This document shows, piece by piece, positions 21,377-28,681 of a DNA stretch of 64,000 bases. The stretch comes from Prevotella sp. tc2-28. GTDB taxonomy: Bacteria; Bacteroidota; Bacteroidia; Bacteroidales; Bacteroidaceae. The notes beneath the pieces were generated by a model. It saw nothing but the letters and a program-made list of their open reading frames with translations, had not been told where the DNA came from and did no database searches. The position numbers were made by a program, and so were the translations under genes. The DNA is taken from NCBI RefSeq assembly GCF_900107705.1, contig NZ_FNRE01000003.1, positions 1 through 64,000 on the forward strand. Direction: 5' to 3'. The first letter of the stretch is position 1, and every line of letters starts with the position of its first letter.

Positions 21377-23215
21377 ATGAAACGACTTTTTACCTCACTA
21401 CTTATTACATTGACATCGCTGTGTATGATGGCACAGGGATGGCCCGAGAAATACGAAGGTGTAATGCTACAGGGATTCTATTGGGATTCGTATACTGATA
21501 GCAAGTGGACGAACTTGGAGTCTCAAGCAGATGAATTATCTCAGTATTTCAAGCTTATTTGGGTGCCAAACTCAGGTAAGACATCAGATTTTCACCACGC
21601 TGGAAGAAAAACGATGGGATACGACCCTTGTTATTGGTTTGACCACACTGGTGCATTTGGAACAGAGGCAGAACTTCGTTCCATGATTAGCACCTTTCAG
21701 ACAAAAGGTGTGGGTATCATTGAAGATGTGGTGGTTAACCACAAAAACGGTCTGAACACTTGGGTGGACTTCCCTAATGAGACCAAGGGAACTTATAGTA
21801 TCACATGGGACAACACCAATTTCTCTGGAATTTGCAAGGACGATGAATGCAACAGTCATCTAAGTGAATGGGCTACTGGAGCTTTTGCAGGCAAGAAAGC
21901 AACTGGAGCAAACGATACAGGCGACAACTTTGATGGTTTTCGTGACCTCGACCATACCAATGCAACTGTGCAGCAAAACATCAAGACCTATGTTAGTTTC
22001 CTATTAAATAATCTCGGTTATGTAGGTTTTCGCTATGATATGGTAAAGGGCTTTTCAGCATCATATATTGGCATCTATAACGCATCGGCAAATCCCACCT
22101 ATTCTGTAGGCGAATATTGGGACGGAGACTTTAATAAGACAAAAGGTTGGATTGACGGGACCAAGGTGGACGGCAAGATTCAAAGCGCTGCTTTCGACTT
22201 CCCACTGAAATACAAGATTAACGCAGCTTTTGGTGGTGGTAAATGGGACCAGTTAAAGGAAGCCTTTTTAGCTAACAACACGGATTATTCTCGTTATGCG
22301 GTTACCTTTGTTGACAACCACGACACCTATCGTGAGAGGACCTGCCTAAACTATAACATTTGTGCAGCTAATGCCTATATTTTGACTATGCCTGGTACAC
22401 CTTGTTTGTTTCTTCCTCATTGGAAAGATTACAAGGGAACACTGAAGAAGTTGATAGAGGCACGTAAAGCTGCTGGTATCAACAATCAGAGCACAATAGA
22501 GAGTGTAGAGACTTCTGACAAAGGACTTGTTTTGAAAGTGAAAGGCGATAAAGGCTCCTTGATGTTGGTTACTGACGAAGCAACAATAAATACAGCAGGC
22601 TATCAACTGGCTGTTGAGGGAGTATTATTCAAACTATACGCCAGCTCGGAAGTTGATCTATCTGGTGTCAATGCTGTTACTGACACTGATGCCAAACAGG
22701 AGCCAACAACAGTACCAGACTGCTGCGTAGTCAACGAAGGAGAAACATGTGCTTTCTTTGAAGTTCCTGCTTTCTGGGATATGTCATCACGAGTTATCAA
22801 GTGTTGGCGCTGGGATAAGCAATACAACTATACTGGAGGTTCATGGCCTGGAGTAACATGCACTAAAGTTGGAACAGCTCACAATGGTAATGCTGTATGG
22901 AAGTGGACTTTCAAGGAGTCGGACAAGAAAACTGCATCTGGCGGTAATGAAGGTATCATCTTTAATAATGCCATTAATAGCTCTGACAACAAAAAAGAAC
23001 AGACAGACGACCTCGATTTCCAAAATACCGGCTACTATACCATGAATGGTATGTGGAAAAACGTATTGAAGGAAACTACTGGCATCCAAACAATAACAAC
23101 AACCCGTCAAAATTCGGATACCCATTGGTACAATCTCAATGGTCTAAGACTCACAGAGAAACCTGCAACAAAGGGCGTTTACATCCATCAGGGTAAGAAA
23201 GTGGTGGTACGATGA
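21377..23215 (+). CDS. Secreted alpha-amylase (GH13) with CBM26 and T9SS-like tail
   Basis: The 612-residue enzyme cuts internal alpha-1,4 bonds of starch. After a signal peptide ending MAQ (about 1-20) the GH13 barrel shows EDVVVNHK, GFRYDMVKG (nucleophile Asp near 219), VGEYWDG (acid/base Glu near 244) and FVDNHDT (near 314). A CBM26-like starch-binding module covers about 455-560 (CWRWDKQYNYTGGSWPG, GIIFNNA). The last 35 residues, with WYNLNGLRL, KGVYIHQGKK and VVVR, resemble the sorting tails of type IX secretion cargo in Prevotella. It takes the place of SusG but has no lipobox and no CBM58. It has its own promoter and operator copy; the stop overlaps the next gene by ATGA. Confidence 0.92.
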   Translation: MKRLFTSLLITLTSLCMMAQGWPEKYEGVMLQGFYWDSYTDSKWTNLESQADELSQYFKLIWVPNSGKTSDFHHAGRKTMGYDPCYWFDHTGAFGTEAELRSMISTFQTKGVGIIEDVVVNHKNGLNTWVDFPNETKGTYSITWDNTNFSGICKDDECNSHLSEWATGAFAGKKATGANDTGDNFDGFRDLDHTNATVQQNIKTYVSFLLNNLGYVGFRYDMVKGFSASYIGIYNASANPTYSVGEYWDGDFNKTKGWIDGTKVDGKIQSAAFDFPLKYKINAAFGGGKWDQLKEAFLANNTDYSRYAVTFVDNHDTYRERTCLNYNICAANAYILTMPGTPCLFLPHWKDYKGTLKKLIEARKAAGINNQSTIESVETSDKGLVLKVKGDKGSLMLVTDEATINTAGYQLAVEGVLFKLYASSEVDLSGVNAVTDTDAKQEPTTVPDCCVVNEGETCAFFEVPAFWDMSSRVIKCWRWDKQYNYTGGSWPGVTCTKVGTAHNGNAVWKWTFKESDKKTASGGNEGIIFNNAINSSDNKKEQTDDLDFQNTGYYTMNGMWKNVLKETTGIQTITTTRQNSDTHWYNLNGLRLTEKPATKGVYIHQGKKVVVR

Positions 23216-23700
23216 AGCAGCGACTTCTTTTCGTATGTCTGGGTAATATCTGTCGTTCACCGGCTGCTGAAGGAATCATGCAGCAGCTGGTGGACGACAG
23301 AGGTCTATCTGACCGGTTCCACATTGAGTCGGCAGCTATCGGCCCTTGGCATATCGGTGATTTGCCCGACAGCAGGATGCGTCGCTGCGGCAACAAGCAT
23401 GGATATAACTTCAACAGTCGTGCCCAACAATTGGACAGTTCCTATTTCGACCGCTTCGACCTCATCATCGGAATGGATCACGAGAACATCAGAGCTATCA
23501 CCGCCAAAGCACGCAATGAGGAGGACCTGAAGAAGATAAGACTGATGGCTGACTATCTCCGCCACCACCCATCTCAGCCTACCATCCCCGACCCTTACTA
23601 TGGCGTAGAGCGTGATTTCGAATTAGTCGTCGAACTGCTGGAGGATGCCTGCGAGGGATTGTTAGACAGCCTCATCAGAAAGACAAACAGGAATCAATAA
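23212..23700 (+). CDS. Low-molecular-weight protein tyrosine phosphatase
   Basis: The 162-residue cytoplasmic phosphatase has the P-loop CxxxxxR in VCLGNICRSP (Cys9 to Arg15) and the general-acid loop DPYYG near 124, both complete. Family members remove phosphate from tyrosine on proteins, in some bacteria from BY-kinases that control capsule synthesis. No BY-kinase is in the window, so the target is unknown. The ATG overlaps the amylase stop by four bases, so it may be translated from the amylase transcript. Confidence 0.93.
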   Translation: MKQRLLFVCLGNICRSPAAEGIMQQLVDDRGLSDRFHIESAAIGPWHIGDLPDSRMRRCGNKHGYNFNSRAQQLDSSYFDRFDLIIGMDHENIRAITAKARNEEDLKKIRLMADYLRHHPSQPTIPDPYYGVERDFELVVELLEDACEGLLDSLIRKTNRNQ

Positions 23701-23710
23701 CACAAAAACG

Positions 23711-24172
23711 ATGATAAGAAAAGCTGAAACAAAAGACATCAAGGGAATCATTGATCTTCTATACCAGGTGGACGCCGTGCATCATGGCATTCGACCAGAC
23801 TTGTTCAAAGGGAACACGCCCAAATATGACGAACAAGCGCTTGAGGCTATTCTGAGCGATGGAAGCAAACCGATTTTTGTCTTTGAAGAAGGAAAAATAC
23901 TAGGACATGCTTTCTGTCAGATTACGGAGATTAAGAACCACCGATTACTACAGGACACCAAAACACTGTATATTGACGACATCTGCGTAGATGAGGCAGT
24001 TCGTGGAAAGCATATCGGAAAGGCACTTTATGAGTTTGTCCGTGACTATGCCAAGTCCATAGGGTGCTATAATATCACTCTCAACGTCTGGGAGGGTAAC
24101 GACGCGGCCTATTCTTTCTATAAGAACATGGGCATGCAAGTCCAAAAGACAGGCATGGAAACCATTCTATAA
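23711..24172 (+). CDS. GNAT-family N-acetyltransferase
   Basis: The 153-residue protein has the GNAT fold: N-terminal strand and helices, then the acetyl-CoA-binding motif A in VDEAVRGKHIGKALYEF (about 97-113) and motif B around NVWEGNDAAYSFYKNMGM near the C-terminus. The acceptor is unknown. It follows the phosphatase by 10 bases in the same direction and is probably cotranscribed. Confidence 0.9.
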   Translation: MIRKAETKDIKGIIDLLYQVDAVHHGIRPDLFKGNTPKYDEQALEAILSDGSKPIFVFEEGKILGHAFCQITEIKNHRLLQDTKTLYIDDICVDEAVRGKHIGKALYEFVRDYAKSIGCYNITLNVWEGNDAAYSFYKNMGMQVQKTGMETIL

Positions 24173-24193
24173 GTAAACCTATAACGATTATTT

Positions 24194-24304
24194 ATGAATC
24201 AGAGTTCTTCGTCAAGCAACGCGACCCAAGACCGAGCATATCAAATCATCCGTACCAGTTGGATTGGTATTATAGCCAATCACAATTACAGCGAGAATGA
24301 TTAG
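24194..24304 (+). pseudogene. Truncated N-terminus of a probable CDF cation transporter
   Basis: A 36-codon frame begins with a Ser-rich stretch and then RAYQIIRTSWIGIIAN, which resembles the start of cation diffusion facilitator proteins just before their first membrane helix. The similarity stops there; the frame runs into NHNYSEND and a stop that overlaps the next gene by 8 bases. I read it as the remains of a transporter gene deleted after its first 27 or so codons. It could instead be a short leader peptide. Confidence 0.4.
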
Positions 24305-24845
24305 AGATTTCATCGCCATCGACTTCGAGACAGCCAATCAGGAGCCTTCGAGTGTCTGCTCAGTAGGAGCAGTCGTGGTGCGTAACGGACAGGTTGCAGA
24401 TAGTTTTTATAGTCTCATCCAACCTGAGCCAAACTACTATAATTACTGGTGTCAGCGGGTGCACGGCATCACACAAAGCGATACCGACAATGCGCCTGTA
24501 TTCTCGAAGGTTTGGGAGCAACTGGAACAGCGGATTGCCAATGTCTTCTTCTCCGAACAGCCATGCGATGATTTAAGATACCAGATAGCCACCCTACCCT
24601 TCGTCGCCCATAATTCCCGCTTCGATGAAGGATGTTTGAAGGCGGCTTTCAAAGTCTATCAGATGGACTATCCTGACTATCGTTTCTACGATACCCTTAC
24701 AGCCTCACGCCACCAGTTCGGCCATACGCTGCCCAATCATCAGCTCCATACGGTTGCTGCTGCATGCGGCTACGACCTGCAAAACCATCACCACGCATTG
24801 GCCGATGCCGAGGCTTGCGCAGCAATAGCATTATACATTTTGTAA
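24297..24845 (+). CDS. DnaQ-like 3'-5' exonuclease (DEDDh)
   Basis: The 182-residue protein carries the DEDDh exonuclease motifs: AIDFET (Asp9, Glu11), HNSRFDEGCL for the second Asp and HHALADAEA for His and the last Asp. It is a stand-alone exonuclease domain like the DnaQ/RNase T group, probably trimming DNA or RNA in the cytoplasm. No helicase or polymerase part is attached. It begins inside the transporter remnant, which suggests that the deletion brought it close to the acetyltransferase gene. Confidence 0.9.
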   Translation: MIRDFIAIDFETANQEPSSVCSVGAVVVRNGQVADSFYSLIQPEPNYYNYWCQRVHGITQSDTDNAPVFSKVWEQLEQRIANVFFSEQPCDDLRYQIATLPFVAHNSRFDEGCLKAAFKVYQMDYPDYRFYDTLTASRHQFGHTLPNHQLHTVAAACGYDLQNHHHALADAEACAAIALYIL

Positions 24846-24922
24846 AACTGTAAAGAAGTGGTCTCCTTCCTTGCAATCGGCTGCTAAAGAATAGGTGTAT
24901 CTTTTCTCATCAACCAGAAGAT

Positions 24923-24938
24923 ATATCGTCTGCGATAT
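24923..24938. promoter_or_regulatory. OhrR/MarR-type operator, distal copy
   Basis: ATATCG-TCTG-CGATAT is an inverted repeat with perfect 6-base arms. It shares the core ATCGTYTGCGATAT with the copy 44 bases downstream. The form resembles known OhrR boxes. The likely ligand is the regulator at 25625-26065. Confidence 0.6.
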
Positions 24939-24966
24939 TTTGTTAATCATTCTTAAAGTTTAAGAT

Positions 24967-24983
24967 AAATCGTTTGCGATATA
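24967..24983. promoter_or_regulatory. OhrR/MarR-type operator over the gpx -33 element
   Basis: AAATCG-TTTG-CGATATA has ATCG/CGAT arms around TTTG; that TTTG (24973-24976) is also the -33 element of the gpx promoter. A bound repressor would block RNA polymerase. Confidence 0.65.
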
Positions 24984-25003
24984 AAATAATCTTCTTACCT
25001 TTG
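24973..25003 (+). promoter_or_regulatory. Promoter of the gpx-ohrR operon
   Basis: TTTG (24973-24976), a 19-base spacer and TACCTTTG (24996-25003) match the Bacteroidota consensus fully. The ATG is 40 bases downstream. Confidence 0.8.
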
Positions 25004-25043
25004 CAACTGCAACAAAAACAACAATAATAAATAATAATAAGGT

Positions 25044-25586
25044 ATGCAAAAGATTTATGATTTCAAGGCTTTTTCAAGCAAAGGTAAGGAGATTGATTTC
25101 TCACAGTTTCAGGGTAAGGTATTGCTGATTGTCAACACAGCCAGCAAGTGTGGATTTACCCCTCAGTTCGCAGGACTGGAGGAGTTGAACCAGAAATATA
25201 AAGACAAGGGACTCGTTATCATCGGATTCCCCTGCAACCAGTTCAAGGAGCAGGATCCAGAGGGTGATGAAAAGATTGAGGAGTTCTGCCAGCTGAACTA
25301 TGGCGTGACCTTCCAAATCATGAGAAAGGGTGATGTCAACGGTCAAGACGCGCAGCCTATCTTCGAGTATCTGAAGGCACAGGCTCCTACAGAGGAATAC
25401 AACGGTCTGAAGGCTAAAGCTGCCAAAACACTTTTCAAGGCTATCAGCAAGAGCGTGGAGAAGGATAGCGACATCAAGTGGAACTTTACCAAATTTTTAA
25501 TTTCAAAGGATGGTGAGACCATCAAGCGCTTCGCACCCATAACAGAGCCAAAAGATCTTGAAAAGGACATTGAGGAAATGCTGTAG
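25044..25586 (+). CDS. Glutathione peroxidase-family (thiol) peroxidase
   Basis: The 180-residue cytoplasmic protein reduces hydroperoxides. The active-site motif NTASKCGFTPQF has Cys36 in place of selenocysteine; the partner residues are in CNQF (Gln) and WNFTKFL (Trp, Asn). A further Cys in FCQLNYG fits the resolving position of thioredoxin-dependent Gpx enzymes, so thioredoxin is a likelier donor than glutathione. First gene of the peroxide-stress operon. A paralogue begins at 63508. Confidence 0.94.
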   Translation: MQKIYDFKAFSSKGKEIDFSQFQGKVLLIVNTASKCGFTPQFAGLEELNQKYKDKGLVIIGFPCNQFKEQDPEGDEKIEEFCQLNYGVTFQIMRKGDVNGQDAQPIFEYLKAQAPTEEYNGLKAKAAKTLFKAISKSVEKDSDIKWNFTKFLISKDGETIKRFAPITEPKDLEKDIEEML

Positions 25587-25624
25587 TTTTTTAATTAAGA
25601 GTCAAGAGTTAAGAATTAAGAGTT

Positions 25625-26065
25625 ATGCACGCAGAGTTACAACTTGACAACCAGATTTGTTTCCGACTCTATACGGCAGCAAGACTCATCATGCAGGCCT
25701 ACACGCCGATGCTAACGGAACTGGGCATCACATACCCACAGTACCTCGTTCTGATGGTGCTGTGGGAGCAAGATTCCCAACCTGTGAACGACATTGCTCA
25801 TCGTCTGCTGCTCGAAACAAACACTGTTACGCCCCTGCTTCAGCGTATGGAAAAGCTTGGTATCGTGGTTCGCAAGCGTGGCAAGGAGGACAAGCGTCAG
25901 CAAATTGTCAGTCTCACAGAGAAAGGCCGCGATATGGAGAAACAAGCCTACAAGATCATCCCAGCAGGCATGGGTGAAACACTGAAGGCCTGTCCGCTCC
26001 AGATGGATGACTACACGCATTTGGCCTGTGAATTAGACTCGATTATTGAAACACTAAAGAAATAA
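25625..26065 (+). CDS. OhrR-like MarR-family redox regulator
   Basis: The 146-residue winged-helix protein has the N-terminal signature LDNQICFRLY with a Cys at position 12, the place of the peroxide-sensing Cys of OhrR, then TYPQYLVLMVLWE and a winged helix with LLLETNTVTPLLQRMEKLG and KRGKEDKRQQIV. OhrR proteins repress peroxide-resistance genes until organic hydroperoxide oxidises this Cys. It is second in the operon behind gpx, and the two palindromes upstream of gpx are its likely sites, giving negative autoregulation. Confidence 0.9.
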   Translation: MHAELQLDNQICFRLYTAARLIMQAYTPMLTELGITYPQYLVLMVLWEQDSQPVNDIAHRLLLETNTVTPLLQRMEKLGIVVRKRGKEDKRQQIVSLTEKGRDMEKQAYKIIPAGMGETLKACPLQMDDYTHLACELDSIIETLKK

Positions 26066-26092
26066 ACAACCGACACACAAAGAAATAGAAGT

Positions 26093-26782
26093 ATGACTTT
26101 AGAAGAAGCAATCAAAGCCCGTCATAGTGTTAGGGCGTACAAAGCACAGCCTTTGGCAGAAGAGATTGCCAAGGTGCTGGAGAAGGAGATTGAAGAGCAA
26201 AACCGTCAGGGACATCTGCATATCCAGTTGATTAAGAATGAGCCGAAAGCCTTCCAGGGCAAACTGGCTAAGTACGGAAAGTTCTCCAACGTGACCAACT
26301 ATCTGGTCATGGCTGGCCAGAAAGCCGAAGACCTTGATGAACGTATCGGCTACTACGACGAACATCTGGTACTTCTGGCTCAGACACTCGGTTTGAATAC
26401 CTGTTGGGTGGGACTCAGCTACTCAAAGATACCAGGAACCTATGTGCTCGAAGAGGGCGAGGTCATCAAGGCCTATATCGCCATCGGCTATGGTGAGACA
26501 CAGGGAGTCAGCCATAAGATCAAGACCGTAGGAAAAGCGAGCAACGCCAGCGACATCACCCCCTCATGGTTCCGCAAGGGTGTCGAAGCAGCCCTGCTTG
26601 CCCCGACAGCCGTGAACCAGCAGAAGTTCTTCTTTGAATATGTATCCGCCAGAGACAGCAAGTCTGCCCAGGTAATCGCCAAAAGAAGCTTCTCGCTGAT
26701 TGGCTTTACACAGATGGATCTCGGCATCGCGAAGTATCATTTCGAGGTCGGTGCAGGAAAGGATAACTTCGAATGGGCATGA
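26093..26782 (+). CDS. Nitroreductase-family protein
   Basis: The 229-residue protein begins with EEAIKARHSVRAYKAQPL, the FMN-phosphate binding signature of the nitroreductase family (Arg-His-Ser-x-Arg). It has two related halves and AALLAPTAVNQQKFFFEY near the C-terminus, as in the longer single-chain NfnB/TM1586-like forms. These FMN enzymes reduce nitro groups, quinones or flavins with NAD(P)H; the substrate is unknown. Its place in an OhrR operon points to a role in redox stress. Confidence 0.88.
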   Translation: MTLEEAIKARHSVRAYKAQPLAEEIAKVLEKEIEEQNRQGHLHIQLIKNEPKAFQGKLAKYGKFSNVTNYLVMAGQKAEDLDERIGYYDEHLVLLAQTLGLNTCWVGLSYSKIPGTYVLEEGEVIKAYIAIGYGETQGVSHKIKTVGKASNASDITPSWFRKGVEAALLAPTAVNQQKFFFEYVSARDSKSAQVIAKRSFSLIGFTQMDLGIAKYHFEVGAGKDNFEWA

Positions 26783-27018
26783 AGATCAAAGAGTGGCTGC
26801 AATCCCTTTCGTTCAGGACTGGTGTTATCGTCCTGATGTGCTGCATACCGTTCTATATCCTGTCCTTCGCCCAGATGTTGCTGCCCATCAGTGCCACAAT
26901 AAAGGGCGTGCTTTGGGCTGTGCTCTTCGGACTGGCCAAGACCTGCCAGTATGGAGGACTGACGATCCTGGGCGTTGAAGGCTATAGACGGCTACGGAAT
27001 AAATTCAAAAACCAATAA
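26773..27018 (+). CDS. Small two-helix membrane protein (transporter-suffix-like)
   Basis: The 81-residue protein has two hydrophobic segments (about 18-38 and 42-66) ending with ILGVEGYRRLRNKF. It resembles the 'transporter suffix' domain found as short proteins in Prevotella and at the ends of transporters. The first ATG overlaps the nitroreductase by 10 bases; Met3 (26779) gives the common ATGA overlap and may be the real start. Function unknown. Confidence 0.75.
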   Translation: MGMKIKEWLQSLSFRTGVIVLMCCIPFYILSFAQMLLPISATIKGVLWAVLFGLAKTCQYGGLTILGVEGYRRLRNKFKNQ

Positions 27019-27033
27019 TCAAAAAAAAATGTT

Positions 27034-27756
27034 ATGAAGAAACTTATCAAATCATCAGCCCTCGTGCTGACAGGCGCACTGCTCATCTACGCCTGTGGAA
27101 ATAAGGAGCAGAAGAGTGAGGCAAACGTCAATGAGAATCCTACTCAGGAGAAAGTCGAGGTAAATGCCGTTGAAGGCCGCAAGAACTTCAGCGACAAGGC
27201 TGTTATCACACCGTTGCCCGCCATCATGATTGCTACATGGGACGAAAACAAGAATCCCGACGTGATGATGGCAGCATGGGGTGGCCAGTGTGGCCCCAAG
27301 CACATCACCTTCGAACTCTCCAAGCACAAGACCACGGACAACATCCGTCTGAAGAAGGCTTTCACCATCAGTTTTGCCACGAAGAATGACATCGTTCAGA
27401 GCGACTATTTCGGCATCGTGTCCGGCAATGACGTGCCCGACAAGGTGGCTAAGGCGGGATTCACCATCACACCAAGTCCCAATGTCGATGCACCTATCAT
27501 CAACGAGTACAAGCTGACGCTAGAGTGCAAGGTCGTGACCTTCGATGAAGACGAGAACGGTGGTGCCCGTGTCGTTGGTGAGATTGTCAACATGAGTGCT
27601 GACGAGAGCATCCTCGATGAGGAGGGCAACATCGACCTCGGCAAGCTTCAGCCCGTCATCTTCGATTCTGCCAAGAACGAATACCGTGTAGTCGGCGAGA
27701 AAGTCGGTACGGCTTGGGGATCTGGCAAGACCATTCAGGAACGTGAAGTTAAATAA
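27034..27756 (+). CDS. Flavin reductase-like FMN-binding lipoprotein
   Basis: The 240-residue protein has a lipobox at IYAC (Cys21) followed by an acidic linker, then a flavin reductase-like split barrel (about 50-225; PLPAIMIATWDENKNPDVMMAAWGG, VQSDYFGIVSGNDVPDK). Close relatives without the leader are cytoplasmic flavoredoxins. A lipoprotein form would place the flavin protein in the periplasm or on the surface. It is the last gene of the operon, 15 bases after the small membrane protein. Confidence 0.82.
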   Translation: MKKLIKSSALVLTGALLIYACGNKEQKSEANVNENPTQEKVEVNAVEGRKNFSDKAVITPLPAIMIATWDENKNPDVMMAAWGGQCGPKHITFELSKHKTTDNIRLKKAFTISFATKNDIVQSDYFGIVSGNDVPDKVAKAGFTITPSPNVDAPIINEYKLTLECKVVTFDEDENGGARVVGEIVNMSADESILDEEGNIDLGKLQPVIFDSAKNEYRVVGEKVGTAWGSGKTIQEREVK

Positions 27757-27783
27757 CGAACAAGATTGAATCCCTGCTGGCAC

Positions 27784-28158
27784 TTATTTACCAGCAACGA
27801 CTTCAATCTCTACCAATGCGCCCTTCGGCAGTGTCTTGACGGCAACAGCTGAACGGGCAGGATATGGTTCTGCAAAGAACTCTGCATAGACGGTGTTCAT
27901 GTCGGCAAAGTCATTCATGTCGGCCATGAATACCGTCGTTTTCACAACATCATTCATTGACAGACCTGCCTCTTCAAGGATAGCCTTCACGTTGAGTAGC
28001 GATTGGCGTGTCTGCTCCTTGATACCTCCTTCTGCAAACACACCTGTAGCTGGGTTTATGGGAATCTGTCCTGAAGTGTAAACGAGATTTCCTACTTGGA
28101 TGGCCTGACTATACGGGCCAATGGCAGCTGGTGCTTTTTTGGTGCTAATTATCTTCAT
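27784..28158 (-). CDS. ridA: RidA-family enamine/imine deaminase
   Basis: The 124-residue cytoplasmic protein has the family motifs [20 protein letters not shown] near the start, [10 protein letters not shown], and the catalytic-site [20 protein letters not shown] with Arg and the terminal Glu. RidA hydrolyses reactive enamines and imines from PLP enzymes. It converges with the flavin reductase gene and diverges from the Cys/His-rich gene. Confidence 0.95.
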   Translation of the reverse strand: MKIISTKKAPAAIGPYSQAIQVGNLVYTSGQIPINPATGVFAEGGIKEQTRQSLLNVKAILEEAGLSMNDVVKTTVFMADMNDFADMNTVYAEFFAEPYPARSAVAVKTLPKGALVEIEVVAGK

Positions 28159-28220
28159 ATTGTTTTCATTGATATATTGACTTCGAAGCCAAATTTCCTA
28201 AACTTTTTTGAAATTTTCTG

Positions 28221-28228
28221 CAAAAATA
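28221..28228 (-). promoter_or_regulatory. -7 box of ridA
   Basis: The minus strand reads TATTTTTG, matching TAnnTTTG, 63 bases from the ridA ATG. A second match, TAAATTTG, lies just beyond (28230-28237). No clear -33 element is visible. Confidence 0.4.
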
Positions 28229-28271
28229 GCAAATTTACAGTAAAAATAAAAAAAATCTCCATTATCTTTAG

Positions 28272-28279
28272 TATCTTTG
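28272..28279 (+). promoter_or_regulatory. -7 box of the Cys/His-rich gene
   Basis: TATCTTTG is a full match. It ends 5 bases before the GTG taken as start codon, so the transcript would be leaderless or nearly so. Confidence 0.5.
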
Positions 28280-28284
28280 CAACT

Positions 28285-28626
28285 GTGAAAACTATTCGAA
28301 GACAAATATCTGCATGTATTTTGTTGGCAGTATTCCTGCCGATGCTGGTATTTTCATCGCTTCATATTCACGAAATCCCACAGACGACTGATACAGAATG
28401 TAGTGACTGCGTGCATCATAATTGCCACGGTCACCTGTCAGTTATGGCAACTTGGGCGCACGACTGCGTGCTGTGTCAGTTCCTCACATTGCCGATGTTG
28501 ACTGCTGTCATGATGGCAGTCATGGTATATGTTCATGTATGTAAAGAATATCATGCGCGGCCTTTGTGCGGAAGCCGTACCGCCTGCTGTGGCTCCAATA
28601 TCACCAGGGGGCCCCCTTTGGTCTGA
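28285..28626 (+). CDS. Small exported Cys/His-rich protein, possible metal binder
   Basis: From the GTG at 28285 the frame gives 113 residues: a basic start, a hydrophobic segment (ISACILLAVFLPMLVFSS), then HIHE, TECSDCVHHNCHGH and DCVLCQF, a second hydrophobic stretch, and another Cys-rich tail. The open frame extends upstream to 28096, but that part overlaps ridA and spans a promoter, so it is left out. The CxxC and His pattern and the ZnuD-like receptor 55 bases downstream suggest zinc or copper handling in the envelope. I do not recognise a named family. Confidence 0.6.
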   Translation: MKTIRRQISACILLAVFLPMLVFSSLHIHEIPQTTDTECSDCVHHNCHGHLSVMATWAHDCVLCQFLTLPMLTAVMMAVMVYVHVCKEYHARPLCGSRTACCGSNITRGPPLV

Positions 28627-28681
28627 TTTCCTTAGAATTTTACATACATTATTATATACATCTCTTTAATCAAATCACAGA

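Noticed and set aside
28096-28284. Upstream extension of the Cys/His-rich protein
   Set aside because: It would overlap ridA, run through promoter sequence of both genes and place a second odd segment before the signal peptide.
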